From Rhizomicrobium sp. (GTDB taxonomy: Bacteria; Pseudomonadota; Alphaproteobacteria; Micropepsales; Micropepsaceae), in contig JBBCGJ010000001.1 in the NCBI GenBank assembly GCA_037200985.1, positions 3,572,756 through 3,636,755 on the forward strand: a DNA stretch of 64,000 nucleotides, written 5' to 3'. A program made the translations under genes and the position numbers. The notes under the pieces were generated by a model, which did not search any database, had not been told where the DNA came from, and saw only the letters and a list, made by a program, of their open reading frames with translations. This document shows positions 26,790-36,295 of the stretch, piece after piece (positions within the stretch are counted from its first letter, which is position 1; each line of letters opens with the position of its first letter).

Positions 26790-27593
26790 CTAGTTCAGAC
26801 GGCGCTTGAGCTGCGACAGGGACAGCACGATCTCGTTGTACAGCGCCTCGCCCGCGGGCGTGAGGCCAAGGCAGCGCTCATAGGCTTTGCGCGCGGCGCC
26901 GAGCACCCCGGCATTCTCGTTGAGGCGGGCCAGATCGAACCATACCTCGGCGCGCTTGGGCGCGATCAGCGCCATGCGCATCGCCACGTCCAGCGCCCGG
27001 GCGGCGTCGCCGTTCTCCAGCGCGCGGAGTTTCAGATTGTTCTGCAGCCGCAGCAGGACGTCGGTATCGCCGACCGCCTGGGCCAGATGCGCGTCGCCGA
27101 GCTGCGCCGGAAGCGCGGCGCCGGCCTCCAGCGCCACGCCGCCGTTGAACGGATCGATGGTGACGTCGTCATGGCGATGGCCCAGCCGTACCAGGAAATG
27201 GCTCTGGGTGTTGAGCCCGCTCGCCGTCATGCCCGCGGCCCGCGCGGCGTGCATGTAGAGGATGCCGAGCGAGACCGGCAGGCCGCGGCGGCGTTCGATC
27301 ACGTCGATGAGGTCGGCGTTCTTCGGATCGTCATAGCTCAGCCGGTCGCCGTCATAGCCGTGGCGGGTGGTGAGCAGGATCGAGAGCGCCCGCGCGCCGT
27401 CGCCGACGCGGGCGATCATCGCCGCCTGGCTCTTCATCGCCTCGGCGATCTCGTTCAGATGGGCGCGGAAGGGTTCGAGCGGCAGGCCCGGATGGTCGAG
27501 CGCCGCCAGCATCAGCGCCGCCCGCGCGATGTCATGGGGGCCGTCGCCAGCCCGGCCCAGCATCTCCAGATAGGCGCGCGGGTCCTCGCTCAT
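26790..27593 (-). CDS. SirB1/YchA-like transglutaminase-fold protein
   Basis: 267 residues. The N-terminal 180 residues match the SirB1 family (R-R-G-L-P-V-S-L-G-I-L-Y-M-H-A-A-R-A-A-G, F-L-V-R-L and D-P-F-N-G-G); the remainder is helical, TPR-like (A-L-D-V-A-M-R-M-A-L-I-A-P). The fold is that of transglutaminases, but the catalytic cysteine is not evident, so it may be non-enzymatic. Its place between yraN and gshB is typical. It overlaps yraN by four bases. Confidence 0.85.
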   Translation of the reverse strand: MSEDPRAYLEMLGRAGDGPHDIARAALMLAALDHPGLPLEPFRAHLNEIAEAMKSQAAMIARVGDGARALSILLTTRHGYDGDRLSYDDPKNADLIDVIERRRGLPVSLGILYMHAARAAGMTASGLNTQSHFLVRLGHRHDDVTIDPFNGGVALEAGAALPAQLGDAHLAQAVGDTDVLLRLQNNLKLRALENGDAARALDVAMRMALIAPKRAEVWFDLARLNENAGVLGAARKAYERCLGLTPAGEALYNEIVLSLSQLKRRLN

Positions 27594-27967
27594 GGCCGCC
27601 AGGCATCGCGGATATGGCGCGGCAGGGCGCGGGGCGAGACGGTCACGATATCGAAGCGGCGCAGGGCGCGCGCGAGTTGCGGCTTGCCGGCGACGTACAG
27701 CAGGGCGGCACGCGCGATGCGGTCGCGCTGGCGCGGCGCCAGCGATTCGACGGCGGCGCGCGCGTCGGGCCGCGCCTTCACTTCGACGAAGCAGAGGATG
27801 CCGCGCGGCGAGCGCGCGATGAGATCGATCTCGCCGGCATGGGTGCGCACGCGCCGGCCGAGGATGCGATAGCCCTTCAGCCGCAGCAGAAGCGCGGCCC
27901 AGGTCTCGCTGCTGCGGCCGGCCCGTTCCGCCCGCCGCCGCTTGCCGGTGATGCCGTCAGCCGTCAT
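27590..27967 (-). CDS. yraN: YraN family (UPF0102) nuclease-like protein
   Basis: 125 residues with the UPF0102 signature: a W-A-A-L-L-L-R-L-K-G-Y-R-I-L-G-R-R lead, T-H-A-G-E-I-D-L-I-A and F-V-E-V-K-A-R, an E-x-K site of Holliday-resolvase-like nucleases. It overlaps the 3' end of rsmI by 11 bases and the SirB1-like gene by four. The biological role is not established; a DNA repair or recombination nuclease is the usual inference. Confidence 0.93.
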   Translation of the reverse strand: MTADGITGKRRRAERAGRSSETWAALLLRLKGYRILGRRVRTHAGEIDLIARSPRGILCFVEVKARPDARAAVESLAPRQRDRIARAALLYVAGKPQLARALRRFDIVTVSPRALPRHIRDAWRP

Positions 27968-28826
27968 CGTTCTTCTTCATCAGCGCGCGTTCGTAGATTT
28001 CCTTGCGCGGGATGTCGAGCGCCAGCGCGATCATCTCCGACGCCGCCTTCACCGGCATGAAGGGCAGGGCATGGTCGAGCAGCGCGTCGATGCGCCCCGT
28101 GTCGGCCCCGGTCTGCGCCGGCGGTCCGATCAGGATCGTGACCTCGCCCTTGGGCGGCGGCGCGTCCGCATATTGCGGCGCGAGGCGCGCCAGCGTACCG
28201 CGGCGGACCTCCTCGTGCAGCTTGGTCAGCTCGCGCGTCACCGCCACGGCGCGGTCGCCCAGCACCTGCGCCATCTGCGCCAGCGATTCGGCCAGGCGCT
28301 GCGCCGATTCGAAAACGATCAGCGTGGCGCGGATGGGTTTCAGCTCCTCCAGGAAGGTGGCGCGCTCGCCCGCCTTGGCCGGGACGAAGCCCGCGAACAG
28401 GAAGCGGTCGCTCGGCAGGCCCGCCAGCGCCAGCGCGGTTAAGGTTGCCGACGCGCCGGGGATCGCATGCACGGGCACGCCTTCGGCTAGCGCCTCGCGC
28501 ACCAGCTTGTAGCCGGGATCGGACACCAGCGGCGTCCCGGCGTCGCTCACGAGGGCGATCCGCGCCCCATGGCGCAGCCGGGCGATCAGCTTGGGACGTT
28601 CGCGCGCGCCATTGTGGTCGTTATAGGCGGTCAGGGGCTTGGAGATCCCATGGATGGCCAGCAGCTTCGACGTGACCCGCGTATCCTCCGCCGCAATGAC
28701 GTCACAGCCAGCCAGTACATCCAGCGCCCGCAGGGTGATGTCGCGGGCATTGCCGATGGGGGTCGCCGTCACGTAAAGCCCGGGCGCGAGTTCCGCCGCC
28801 TCGCCCGATTTACGGAATACACCCAA
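27957..28826 (-). CDS. rsmI: 16S rRNA (cytidine(1402)-2'-O)-methyltransferase
   Basis: 289 residues from a TTG at 28826. The family signature follows: G-L-Y-V-T-A-T-P-I-G-N, R-D-I-T-L-R-A-L, I-A-A-E-D-T-R-V-T, V-S-D-A-G-T-P-L-V-S-D-P-G and a C-terminal domain with E-I-Y-E-R-A-L. RsmI methylates the 2'-OH of C1402 in the decoding centre. No in-frame ATG precedes the core closely; the frame continues upstream into the lipoprotein gene on the other strand, so TTG 28826 is the best guess. Divergent from that gene with only 32 bases between starts. Confidence 0.92.
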   Translation of the reverse strand: MGVFRKSGEAAELAPGLYVTATPIGNARDITLRALDVLAGCDVIAAEDTRVTSKLLAIHGISKPLTAYNDHNGARERPKLIARLRHGARIALVSDAGTPLVSDPGYKLVREALAEGVPVHAIPGASATLTALALAGLPSDRFLFAGFVPAKAGERATFLEELKPIRATLIVFESAQRLAESLAQMAQVLGDRAVAVTRELTKLHEEVRRGTLARLAPQYADAPPPKGEVTILIGPPAQTGADTGRIDALLDHALPFMPVKAASEMIALALDIPRKEIYERALMKKNDDG

Positions 28827-28858
28827 AGCTTTAGTTTCGCCGGTCAGTGGAGGTCTCA

Positions 28859-30103
28859 ATGTCTGGTTTATCCCGTCCGGCGGCCCGATCCGGTGCCGCG
28901 CTCCTTTTTGCCATCGCAAGCCTCGCCGCGATAGCACTGGCCGGCTGCGTCGCCAAACCGGTCGCGCCCCCGCCGCCGGCGCCCGTCGCCGAGCCCGAGG
29001 CGCCGGCCGGCCACCCCCTGACCGAGAACAAGCCGACCTTCCTGAACCTGCCCAACGTGCCGGGCGACCGCACGCCGGTGCGGGTGGGCGTGATCCTGCC
29101 CTTCACCAGCGGCACGCCCGCGGTGAAGCTGCTGGCGCAGGCGATGCTGCGCTCCGCCCAGATGGCGCTCTACGAATCGGACAACCACGACATCATCCTG
29201 ATGACCGCGGATGAAGGTTCGTCGCCGGGCGAAGCCGCGGCCGCCGCCGACCGGCTGCTGGAACAGGGCGCGGAGATCATCGTCGGGCCGCTTTACGGGC
29301 CCTCGGTCAAGGCGATCTCGGGCGCGGCGCGGGATCGCGGCGTGCCGGTGCTTGCCTTCTCGACCGACCGGAAGGTGGCGGGCGACGGCGTCTATCTGAT
29401 GGGCTTTCAGCCCGAAGGCGACACCATCCGCGTCGTCGACTACGCGCTCGGCCGGGGCAAGCACAAATTCGCGGCCCTCGTATCGTCGACGGCCTTCGGC
29501 GACGTGACGCTTTCCGCGTTCAAGAGCGCGGTGACGGACGGCAAGGGCGAAGTCGGCCAGATCGAGCGCTTCGAAGGCACGCTGGACGGTGTCGTTGCGC
29601 CGGCGGCACGGATCGCCAAGACGGACGCCGATGCGCTCTTCCTGCCCCAGGGCGGCGGGGTGTTGCGCGCGGCGACGCCGGCGCTGACCGCGGGCGGCTT
29701 TCTGCCCGGAAAGGTGACGCTGCTGGGCACCGGCCAGTGGAACGAGACGGCCAATCTCGCCGAACCCGTGCTGTCCGGCGCCTGGTTCGCCGGCCCCGAC
29801 CCGAAGAACGAGATCGCATTCAACGCGAAATTCCGCGAGGCGTTCGGCACGACCCCGCCGCCGCTCGCCGCGCTCGCTTACGACGCGGTGTCGCTGGTGG
29901 CGGCGCTGGCCAAGGGCGAGCCCTATAAGCGCTTCACGCGCGCGGCCCTGGCCGATCCCAACGGCTTCGCCGGCGCCGACGGCATTTTCCGCTTCACCCC
30001 CGACGGCACGGCAGAGCGGGGCCTCGCCATCATCGCGATCGCGCCGGACGGGTTCCACGTGGTGGACCCCGCGCCGACGACCTTCGTGAAGCCGGGGAGC
30101 TGA
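28859..30103 (+). CDS. LpoA-like lipoprotein, penicillin-binding protein activator
   Basis: 414 residues. The N-terminus has a signal with lipobox L-A-G-C (cysteine near residue 30), then a Pro/Ala linker. The rest is a periplasmic binding-protein type 1 fold (V-R-V-G-V-I-L-P-F, A-Q-M-A-L-Y-E, G-A-E-I-I-V-G-P-L-Y-G-P). In E. coli LpoA this fold activates PBP1A; alphaproteobacterial members are annotated by similarity and their target is not proven. GGAGG sits five bases before the ATG. Divergent from rsmI, as in many proteobacteria. Confidence 0.88.
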   Translation: MSGLSRPAARSGAALLFAIASLAAIALAGCVAKPVAPPPPAPVAEPEAPAGHPLTENKPTFLNLPNVPGDRTPVRVGVILPFTSGTPAVKLLAQAMLRSAQMALYESDNHDIILMTADEGSSPGEAAAAADRLLEQGAEIIVGPLYGPSVKAISGAARDRGVPVLAFSTDRKVAGDGVYLMGFQPEGDTIRVVDYALGRGKHKFAALVSSTAFGDVTLSAFKSAVTDGKGEVGQIERFEGTLDGVVAPAARIAKTDADALFLPQGGGVLRAATPALTAGGFLPGKVTLLGTGQWNETANLAEPVLSGAWFAGPDPKNEIAFNAKFREAFGTTPPPLAALAYDAVSLVAALAKGEPYKRFTRAALADPNGFAGADGIFRFTPDGTAERGLAIIAIAPDGFHVVDPAPTTFVKPGS

Positions 30104-30104
30104 A

Positions 30105-30132
30105 TTCCTCCCCCGCGTTTGCGGGGGAGGAA
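30105..30132. terminator. Bidirectional terminator-like hairpin
   Basis: A perfect 12-base-pair stem (TTCCTCCCCCGC at 30105-30116 and GCGGGGGAGGAA at 30121-30132) around a GTTT loop. It fills the whole gap between the convergent LpoA-like and hemW genes. The arms end in TT/AA with no long T tract. Confidence 0.75.
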
Positions 30133-30133
30133 A

Positions 30134-31273
30134 CTAAGCCAATTCCGCGATCACGCTGTTGAGCAGCAGGCGCCCGCGTGGCGTGGCGGTCAGGTGGTCC
30201 CCGTCGAGCGTCAGGAGACCGTCTTCGGCCAGCGACGTGATGCGCGCGGCGCTCGGCGCCGTGCCCCATCGCGCGCGATAGGCCGCGAGATCAAGGCCCT
30301 CGGCAAGCCGCAAATTCATCAGCAGATGTTCGTGCGCCGCGTCTTGCGGTGCGATGTCGCTCTGCTCGATCAGGCCGTGGCCTTGCCGCAGCACGGCCTC
30401 GCGCCAGCGTTCCGGCAGGCGTTCGGTCCGGGTCGCGATGCGCTTGCCGCCGATATCGAGCCGGCCATGCGCGCCGGGGCCGACGCCGGCATAGGACCCA
30501 TAGCGCCAATAGATCAGATTGTGCCGCGCCTCCGAACCGGGACTCGCGTGATTGGAGATCTCGTAGGCCGGGCGGCCCGCGGCCTGCGTCATCTCCTGCG
30601 TCAGCTCGAAGAGTTCGGCGGCGCGGTCGTCGTCGGGGATCGTCAGCGCTCCGGTCTTGTACAGCGCGGCGAACGGCGTCGCCGGCTCGATGGTGAGCTG
30701 GTAGAGCGACAGATGATCGGTGCCGAACGCCAGGGCCTCGGCGAGTTCGCCGCGCCATTGCGCAAGGGTCTGATGCGGCCGCGCATAGATCAGATCGAGC
30801 GAAACGCGGTCGAAATGGCGCATCGCCAGCGCCAGCGCCGCCTTTGCCTCGGCGACATCGTGCAGCCGGCCCAGCGTCTTCAGGTCGGCATCGTTCAGCG
30901 CCTGCACGCCGAGCGACAGCCGGTTCACGCCCGCGGCGCGGTAATCCGCGAAGCGCGCCCTGTCCGCGCTGGCCGGATTGGATTCGAGCGTGACCTCGAC
31001 GTCGTTGGCGGTGCGCCACAGCTTCGCGATGGTGTCCAGCGTGCGCGCCACGCTCGTGCCCTGCATCAGCGACGGCGTGCCGCCGCCGAAGAACACGGTC
31101 TCCACGATGGGCCGGTCCGCGCCCTGGCGCGCCGCCGTCCATTCCAGCTCCCGCACGATGGCGTCGATCCAGCCGCTTTCATCGATCTGCTGGCGGACAT
31201 GGGAGTTGAAATCGCAATAGGGGCACTTGGCCGCGCAGAACGGCCAGTGGACATAGATGCCGAAGCCGCTCAT
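30134..31273 (-). CDS. hemW: HemW radical SAM protein
   Basis: 379 residues. Residues 13-20 hold the radical-SAM cluster C13-x-x-x-C17-x-x-C20 (P-F-C-A-A-K-C-P-Y-C-D-F-N-S-H), with G-G-G-T-P-S-L and E-x-N-P glycine-rich and SAM-binding motifs, and a C-terminal HemN-like domain. HemW resembles oxygen-independent coproporphyrinogen oxidase but works as a haem chaperone in studied species. Downstream of rdgB, which its start overlaps by four bases. Confidence 0.93.
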   Translation of the reverse strand: MSGFGIYVHWPFCAAKCPYCDFNSHVRQQIDESGWIDAIVRELEWTAARQGADRPIVETVFFGGGTPSLMQGTSVARTLDTIAKLWRTANDVEVTLESNPASADRARFADYRAAGVNRLSLGVQALNDADLKTLGRLHDVAEAKAALALAMRHFDRVSLDLIYARPHQTLAQWRGELAEALAFGTDHLSLYQLTIEPATPFAALYKTGALTIPDDDRAAELFELTQEMTQAAGRPAYEISNHASPGSEARHNLIYWRYGSYAGVGPGAHGRLDIGGKRIATRTERLPERWREAVLRQGHGLIEQSDIAPQDAAHEHLLMNLRLAEGLDLAAYRARWGTAPSAARITSLAEDGLLTLDGDHLTATPRGRLLLNSVIAELA

Positions 31274-31875
31274 GACGCGAAGACGTCGCTCGCGATGAGC
31301 TTCTCGAAGGCGCGGCTGCGATGGTTCATCGCGAGCTTGGCGGCCGGTTTGATCTCGCCGAAGGTCTGCGTCATGCCCTCGGCGACGAAGATCGGATCGT
31401 AGCCGAAGCCGTTCGTCCCGCGCGGCGGAAAGAGGAGATGGCCACGGACCTCGCCCTCGAAGATGCGCGGCGTCTCATACGGCAGGGCAAGCGCCAGCGC
31501 GGACACGAATTTCGCGGACATGTCGGTCGCGCCGCGATCTTTGAGCGCCTGCTCCACGCGCGCCATCGCGGCCCCGAAATCCTTATGCGGTCCCGCCCAG
31601 CGCGCGGAATAGACGCCCGGCGCCCCGTCCAGCGCCGCGACGCTCAGGCCCGAATCGTCGGCCAGCGCGATCTGGCCGCAGCGATCGGCGACCCACAGCG
31701 CCTTCAGCGCCGCGTTGCCGGCGAAGGTCGTTTCGGTCTCCTCCGGCTCCTCGATCTCCAGATCGCCGGCGCCGATCACATGCAGCCGGTAAGGCGCGAG
31801 CAGTTCGACGATCTCGCGGACCTTGCCGGGATTGTGGCTTGCCACCACCAGCGTGTCGCCGCGCGAAAGCTTCAT
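31270..31875 (-). CDS. rdgB: XTP/dITP pyrophosphatase
   Basis: 201 residues with the Ham1/RdgB core: [29 protein letters not shown] and F-G-Y-D-P-I-F. It removes non-canonical purine nucleotides from the pool. Start at ATG 31875, overlapping the rph stop by four bases; rph-rdgB-hemW form one unit. Confidence 0.96.
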   Translation of the reverse strand: MKLSRGDTLVVASHNPGKVREIVELLAPYRLHVIGAGDLEIEEPEETETTFAGNAALKALWVADRCGQIALADDSGLSVAALDGAPGVYSARWAGPHKDFGAAMARVEQALKDRGATDMSAKFVSALALALPYETPRIFEGEVRGHLLFPPRGTNGFGYDPIFVAEGMTQTFGEIKPAAKLAMNHRSRAFEKLIASDVFAS

Positions 31876-32588
31876 GCGCCGAGCACGCTCTTCTGCAAGG
31901 CGACGAGTTCGCCGATGCCCTTGCGCGCCAGCTTGAGAAGCTGCGCGAACTGTTCGTCGCTGAACGGCTCGCCCTCGGCGGTGCCCTGGATCTCGACCAG
32001 GCCGCCCTTGCCGGTCAGGACGAAATTCGCGTCGGTCTCGGCGGTCGAATCCTCGGCATAGTCGAGGTCGAGGCAGGCCTCGCCCTTCCATATTCCGCAG
32101 GAAACCGCTGCGATATGGTCCTTGATCGCGGGCTTGGTGATCGCGCCGGTCTTCTTCATGAAGGCGATGCACTGGGACAGCGCGATGAAGCCGCCGGTGA
32201 TCGAGGCGGTCCGCGTCCCGCCATCGGCCTGGATGACGTCGCAATCGATCACGATCTGGCGCTCGCCGAGCGCGGACAGGTCGACCACGGCGCGCAGGGA
32301 CCGGCCGATCAGCCGCTGGATCTCCAGCGTGCGGCCGGACTGCTTGCCTTGCGCCGCCTCGCGCCGCATGCGCTCATGGGTCGAACGCGGCAGCATGCCA
32401 TACTCGGCCGTGACCCAGCCCTTGCCGGTGCCGCGCAGGAAGCCGGGGGCGGTATCCTCCAGGCTGGCGGTGCAGCGGACATGGGTGTCGCCGAATTTGA
32501 CCAGGCAGGAGCCCTCGGCATGCTTGGCAACCCCCGGTTCCAGGGTCACGGTACGCATCTGGTCGTTTGCGCGGGAAGAAGGGCGCAT
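31872..32588 (-). CDS. rph: Ribonuclease PH
   Basis: 238 residues with the RNase PH core: an N-terminal R-P-x-x-R-x-x-D-Q-M-R-T-V, then [26 protein letters not shown] and [15 protein letters not shown]. It trims tRNA 3' ends by phosphorolysis. First gene of the rph-rdgB-hemW operon, divergent from hrcA across 114 bases. Confidence 0.96.
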   Translation of the reverse strand: MRPSSRANDQMRTVTLEPGVAKHAEGSCLVKFGDTHVRCTASLEDTAPGFLRGTGKGWVTAEYGMLPRSTHERMRREAAQGKQSGRTLEIQRLIGRSLRAVVDLSALGERQIVIDCDVIQADGGTRTASITGGFIALSQCIAFMKKTGAITKPAIKDHIAAVSCGIWKGEACLDLDYAEDSTAETDANFVLTGKGGLVEIQGTAEGEPFSDEQFAQLLKLARKGIGELVALQKSVLGA

Positions 32589-32702
32589 GTTGTTTGCCTT
32601 GAAGTTTCGGGCACAGGCCGTTACCTAGCGGCTTTGCCGCGGGCGGCGCAAATGGCGCGCCCACCCGTGTAAAAACGTAAGTCCTTTCAAAGGCTTGTAT
32701 AA

Positions 32703-33779
32703 TTGGATCAGACGGCTGCCCGCACCTTGAACGCCATCCTGGGGGACCGCCCCCGGGAGGTCTTCCGCCATCTGGTGGAGGCCTTTCTGTCGAGCGGCGA
32801 GCCGGTGGGTTCGCGCACCCTGTCCCAGCGCCTGCCCCTGGCCCTCTCACCGGCCTCGATCCGCAACGTCATGGCCGATCTGGAGACCATGGGCCTGCTC
32901 TATGCGCCGCACACCAGCGCCGGCCGCGCCCCGACCGAGAAGGGCCTGCGCCTGTTCGTCGACGGCCTGCTGGAAGTCGGCGAGCTGTCGCCGGACGAGC
33001 GTGCCTCCATCGAGGCGCGGATGAGCGGCACCGGCCGAAGGCTCGAGGAAGTCCTGACCCAGGCGACCAGCCTGCTCTCCGGCCTGTCCAACTGCGCCGG
33101 CCTTGTCGTCTCGTCCAAGCAGGATGCCGTTCTCAAGCATGTCGAGTTCACCGCCATCGCGCCCGGCAAGGCGATGGTGATCATGGTCAGCGAGGACGGT
33201 CAGGTCGAAAACCGCCTGATCGACACGCCCAAGGGTCTGCCGGCCTCGGCCCTGTCGGAGGCCTCGAATTATCTCAACGCCCGGCTGCGCGGCCGCACGC
33301 TCGATTCCGCCCGCGCCGAGGTGCTGGCGGAGCTCGAAGGCGAGCGCGCCGAACTCGATACGCTGACCGCGAAGATCGTCGCCGAAGGGCTTGCGACGCT
33401 GTCGGTGCCCGCCGGCGAGGCGCGCGATACCGAGGAGAAGGTGCTGATCGTGCGCGGCACCTCGCATTTGCTCGACACGGTGGAGGCCGTCGCCGACATC
33501 GAACGCGTCCGCACCCTGTTCGAGGACATCGAGCGCAAGGCCGACCTGATCCGCCTGCTCGAACTCGCCAAGGACGGCGACGGCGTGCGCATCTTCATCG
33601 GCTCGGAGAACCGGCTGTTCAGCCTTTCGGGCTCCTCCATCGTCGCCGCGCCCTATGCCAACGCGGCCGGCAAGATCGTCGGCGTGATCGGCGTTCTGGG
33701 CCCCACCCGCCTCAACTATGGCCGCATCATCCCGATGGTCGACCACACCGCCAAAGTCGTCGGCCGATTGCTCGGCTGA
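32703..33779 (+). CDS. hrcA: Heat-inducible transcription repressor HrcA
   Basis: 358 residues: an N-terminal winged helix (V-F-R-H-L-V-E-A-F-L, E-P-V-G-S-R-T-L-S-Q, S-P-A-S-I-R-N-V-M-A-D-L-E, G-L-L-Y-A-P-H-T-S-A-G-R) and a C-terminal GAF-like domain (G-P-T-R-L-N-Y-G-R-I-I-P-M-V). HrcA represses chaperone genes at CIRCE sites. The start is TTG at 32703; no ATG precedes the helix motif. A TATAAT overlaps this start codon, so the true start may be TTG 32727. I find no CIRCE repeat near hrcA or grpE here. Confidence 0.93.
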   Translation: MDQTAARTLNAILGDRPREVFRHLVEAFLSSGEPVGSRTLSQRLPLALSPASIRNVMADLETMGLLYAPHTSAGRAPTEKGLRLFVDGLLEVGELSPDERASIEARMSGTGRRLEEVLTQATSLLSGLSNCAGLVVSSKQDAVLKHVEFTAIAPGKAMVIMVSEDGQVENRLIDTPKGLPASALSEASNYLNARLRGRTLDSARAEVLAELEGERAELDTLTAKIVAEGLATLSVPAGEARDTEEKVLIVRGTSHLLDTVEAVADIERVRTLFEDIERKADLIRLLELAKDGDGVRIFIGSENRLFSLSGSSIVAAPYANAAGKIVGVIGVLGPTRLNYGRIIPMVDHTAKVVGRLLG

Positions 33780-33796
33780 CGCGTTAGAGAGAAGAC

Positions 33797-34366
33797 ATGA
33801 GCGAAGAAGACGAAATCCCCCAGATCGATCCCGCACAGCCCCATCCCGCGGACGTGATCCAGGCGCTGAACGCCGAGAATGTCGAGCTGAAGGACAAGCT
33901 CCTGCGCGCTTTGGCGGAAACGGAAAACGTCCGCCGCCGCGCCGAGAAGGAACGGGTCGACGCCAGCCAATACGCCGTGACCCGCTTCGCCCGCGACATG
34001 CTCGAGATCGCGGACAATTTCGCCCGCGCGCTCAGCCATCTGCCGCAGGCGGTGCGCGACGCCGCCGATCCGCAGATACGCTCCGTGATCGAGGGCGTGG
34101 AGGCGACCGAGCGGCAATTGCTCGCCAAGCTCGGCGTGCACGGCGTCAAGCAGATCGACACGACCGACGCGAAATTCGATCCCAACCTGCACCAGGCGAT
34201 CGCCGAGGTTCCGGGCGAAGGCCGGCCGCCCGGTACGATCGTGAACGTGGTCCAGTCCGGCTACACCATCGCCGACCGCCTGCTGCGACCCGCCATGGTG
34301 ACGGTGGCGAAGAAGGAAGCCGGCAACGGCGCCGTCCCCGGCGGCAGGGTGGACACGACGGCATAA
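33797..34366 (+). CDS. grpE: Nucleotide exchange factor GrpE
   Basis: 189 residues: a charged N-terminus, a long coiled coil (E-N-V-E-L-K-D-K-L-L-R-A-L-A-E-T-E-N-V-R) and a beta domain with G-V-x-x-I and H-Q-A-I-A-E-V-P, G-T-I-V-N-V-V-Q-S-G-Y-T, R-L-L-R-P-A-M-V-T-V-A. GrpE releases ADP from DnaK. It follows hrcA after 17 bases; dnaK itself is not in the window. Confidence 0.96.
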   Translation: MSEEDEIPQIDPAQPHPADVIQALNAENVELKDKLLRALAETENVRRRAEKERVDASQYAVTRFARDMLEIADNFARALSHLPQAVRDAADPQIRSVIEGVEATERQLLAKLGVHGVKQIDTTDAKFDPNLHQAIAEVPGEGRPPGTIVNVVQSGYTIADRLLRPAMVTVAKKEAGNGAVPGGRVDTTA

Positions 34367-34412
34367 GGGGCCGCACTCGACAAGCCCGCACCCCCGGCGC
34401 AATCCTTGGCGC

Positions 34413-35474
34413 ATGAGCGACGCTCCCGCCGTCCTATCGAAAGCGCCCGCCGCGCCGGCCCTGCCGTTCGAGCAGCTCCTGTTCGTGCGTTCGCCCTTCG
34501 GCACTTTCGGCACGGCCTGCGCCGTCTTCGTCCTGTTGTTCGGAAGCTTCCTGCTGCTTGCCGCGGCCGAAGGCGACGCCGCGATCCGTGGCGGGGCCGG
34601 ACAGATCGTATTTTCCGGTCCCGCCTGGCCTGCTTTCGTGCTGTCGCTGCTGAGCGCCACGGCGCTCGCCGCGCAGCGCATCGCCCGGCTGTCGGAAGCC
34701 AGGGATGCCGCCGACTATGCCAGGATTCTGACCGGCGGCCTGGCGAGCGCGCGGGACGTCACCTCGGTCGCGCCGCGCGAGGCGCGCTTCGGACGCGCCA
34801 CGGCGATCGGCATCGCGATCGGCCTGGGCGTTAGCGCCCTCATCCGGTTCAGCGAGTTCGACGAGGGCCGCTTCATCGCGAATCCGACGACGGCGTGGTT
34901 CGCCGTCGTGACGACCTTCATGATCGTGATGTTCACCCGCGGCGTCGAACAGACCCGCGCCGGCAATCGCGGCTATGCCCGCACGCTCGACGCCGAACTG
35001 AGGATCGACCTCTTGCGCATCGACCAGCTCTCGGTGCTCGGCCGCTCGGCGGCGCGCACGGCGCTGATCTGGTTCGTGATCTCCGCCGTGGGCTGCCTGT
35101 TCTTCGTCGGCGGCGATCTGAACTGGCTGACGATCCTGCTGACCGCCGCCTGCGCCGCGATGGGTCTGGGCATGTTCGTGAACGTCGTGAGCCGCATCCA
35201 CCGCCAGATCGTCGCCGCCAAGCAGGCCGAGCTCGAACGCATCCGCTGCCGGATCGACGCCTTGCGCGAGACCCTGCACGAAGACGCCTTCGCCTCCGCC
35301 AAGCTGCACGGGCTCCTGGCGTATGAAAAGCGCATCTCCGACGCGCCCGAATGGCCGTTCGACCAGACCACGGCGGTGCGGGTCGTGGCGTCGGCCCTGA
35401 TCCTGACTGTGCCGTGGTTCGGCCAGGCGGTCGCGGCGTCCCTGGTCGAGCATTTCGGCCATATCGCGGGCTAG
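34413..35474 (+). CDS. Membrane protein of unknown function
   Basis: 353 residues. Predicted membrane helices at about 32-52, 68-86, 130-145, 162-178, 215-232, 238-258 and 323-345, with a charged cytoplasmic stretch of about 60 residues (Q-I-V-A-A-K-Q-A-E-L-E-R-I) before the last one. No recognised domain. It lies between grpE and dapB on the same strand, with gaps of 46 and 14 bases; the ribosome site before its ATG is weak. Confidence 0.65.
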   Translation: MSDAPAVLSKAPAAPALPFEQLLFVRSPFGTFGTACAVFVLLFGSFLLLAAAEGDAAIRGGAGQIVFSGPAWPAFVLSLLSATALAAQRIARLSEARDAADYARILTGGLASARDVTSVAPREARFGRATAIGIAIGLGVSALIRFSEFDEGRFIANPTTAWFAVVTTFMIVMFTRGVEQTRAGNRGYARTLDAELRIDLLRIDQLSVLGRSAARTALIWFVISAVGCLFFVGGDLNWLTILLTAACAAMGLGMFVNVVSRIHRQIVAAKQAELERIRCRIDALRETLHEDAFASAKLHGLLAYEKRISDAPEWPFDQTTAVRVVASALILTVPWFGQAVAASLVEHFGHIAG

Positions 35475-35488
35475 GTTAGGGTGGGGTC

Positions 35489-36295
35489 ATGAGCGATATC
35501 GCTGTCGTCATTGCCGGGGCCGGCGGCCGCATGGGCCATCAGGTTCTGCGTGCCGTCTCCGACGCGCCGGGCATGACCGTGATCGGCGCGCTGGAAGCGG
35601 CCGGCCATCCCGACCTCGGCCAGGACGCCGGGGTCCAGGCGGGCCTGAAGCCGCTCGGCATCCCCTTGAGCGACGATCCGCTGCCCTTGCTGGCCAAGGC
35701 CCAGGCGCTGATCGACTTCACGATTCCGCGCGTGTCGGTGGAGCTGGCGGCGCTGTCGGCGCAGGCGCGCATCGTCCATGTGATCGGCACGACGGGATGT
35801 TCGGCGGAAGACGACGCGAAGATCCGCGCCGCCGCGCGCCATGCGGTGATCGTCAAGTCGGGCAATATGAGTCTCGGCGTCAATCTTCTCGCCAAGCTGG
35901 TCGCGGAGGCCGCGAAGGCGTTGCCGACCTACGACGTCGAGATCGTCGAGATGCATCATCGCCGCAAAGTCGACGCGCCGAGCGGCACCGCGCTGATGCT
36001 GGGCGAGGCGGCGGCACGGGCGCGGGGCATCGCGCTCAAGGAGAATTCGGCGCGCGGGCGCGACGGCCAGACCGGCGCGCGCCAAGACGGCGTCATCGGC
36101 TTCGCCAGCCTGCGCGGCGGCACGGTGATCGGCGAGCACCAGGTGATCCTGGCCGGTCCCAGCGAGCGTCTCGTGCTCGGCCATATCGCCGAGGACCGCG
36201 CCATGTTCGCGCCCGGCGCGATCGCTGCGGTCCGCTGGGGCCAGGGCAGGAAGCCCGGCCTCTATGCGATGGCGGACGTGCTTGCCGCTGACTGA
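35489..36295 (+). CDS. dapB: 4-hydroxy-tetrahydrodipicolinate reductase
   Basis: 268 residues: the nucleotide-binding loop G-A-G-G-R-M-G-H near residue 10 and the catalytic/substrate motif [15 protein letters not shown] with the HHRRK histidine and lysine. V-G-T-T-G-C-type sequence (I-G-T-T-G-C-S) is also present. DapB makes tetrahydrodipicolinate in the lysine and meso-diaminopimelate pathway. Its 3' end overlaps the opposing alkyltransferase gene by 34 bases. Confidence 0.96.
   Translation: MSDIAVVIAGAGGRMGHQVLRAVSDAPGMTVIGALEAAGHPDLGQDAGVQAGLKPLGIPLSDDPLPLLAKAQALIDFTIPRVSVELAALSAQARIVHVIGTTGCSAEDDAKIRAAARHAVIVKSGNMSLGVNLLAKLVAEAAKALPTYDVEIVEMHHRRKVDAPSGTALMLGEAAARARGIALKENSARGRDGQTGARQDGVIGFASLRGGTVIGEHQVILAGPSERLVLGHIAEDRAMFAPGAIAAVRWGQGRKPGLYAMADVLAAD

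Noticed and set aside
32589..33796. CIRCE element around hrcA-grpE
   Set aside because: I looked for TTAGCACTC with an inverted GAGTGCTAA copy near the hrcA and grpE starts and saw none.
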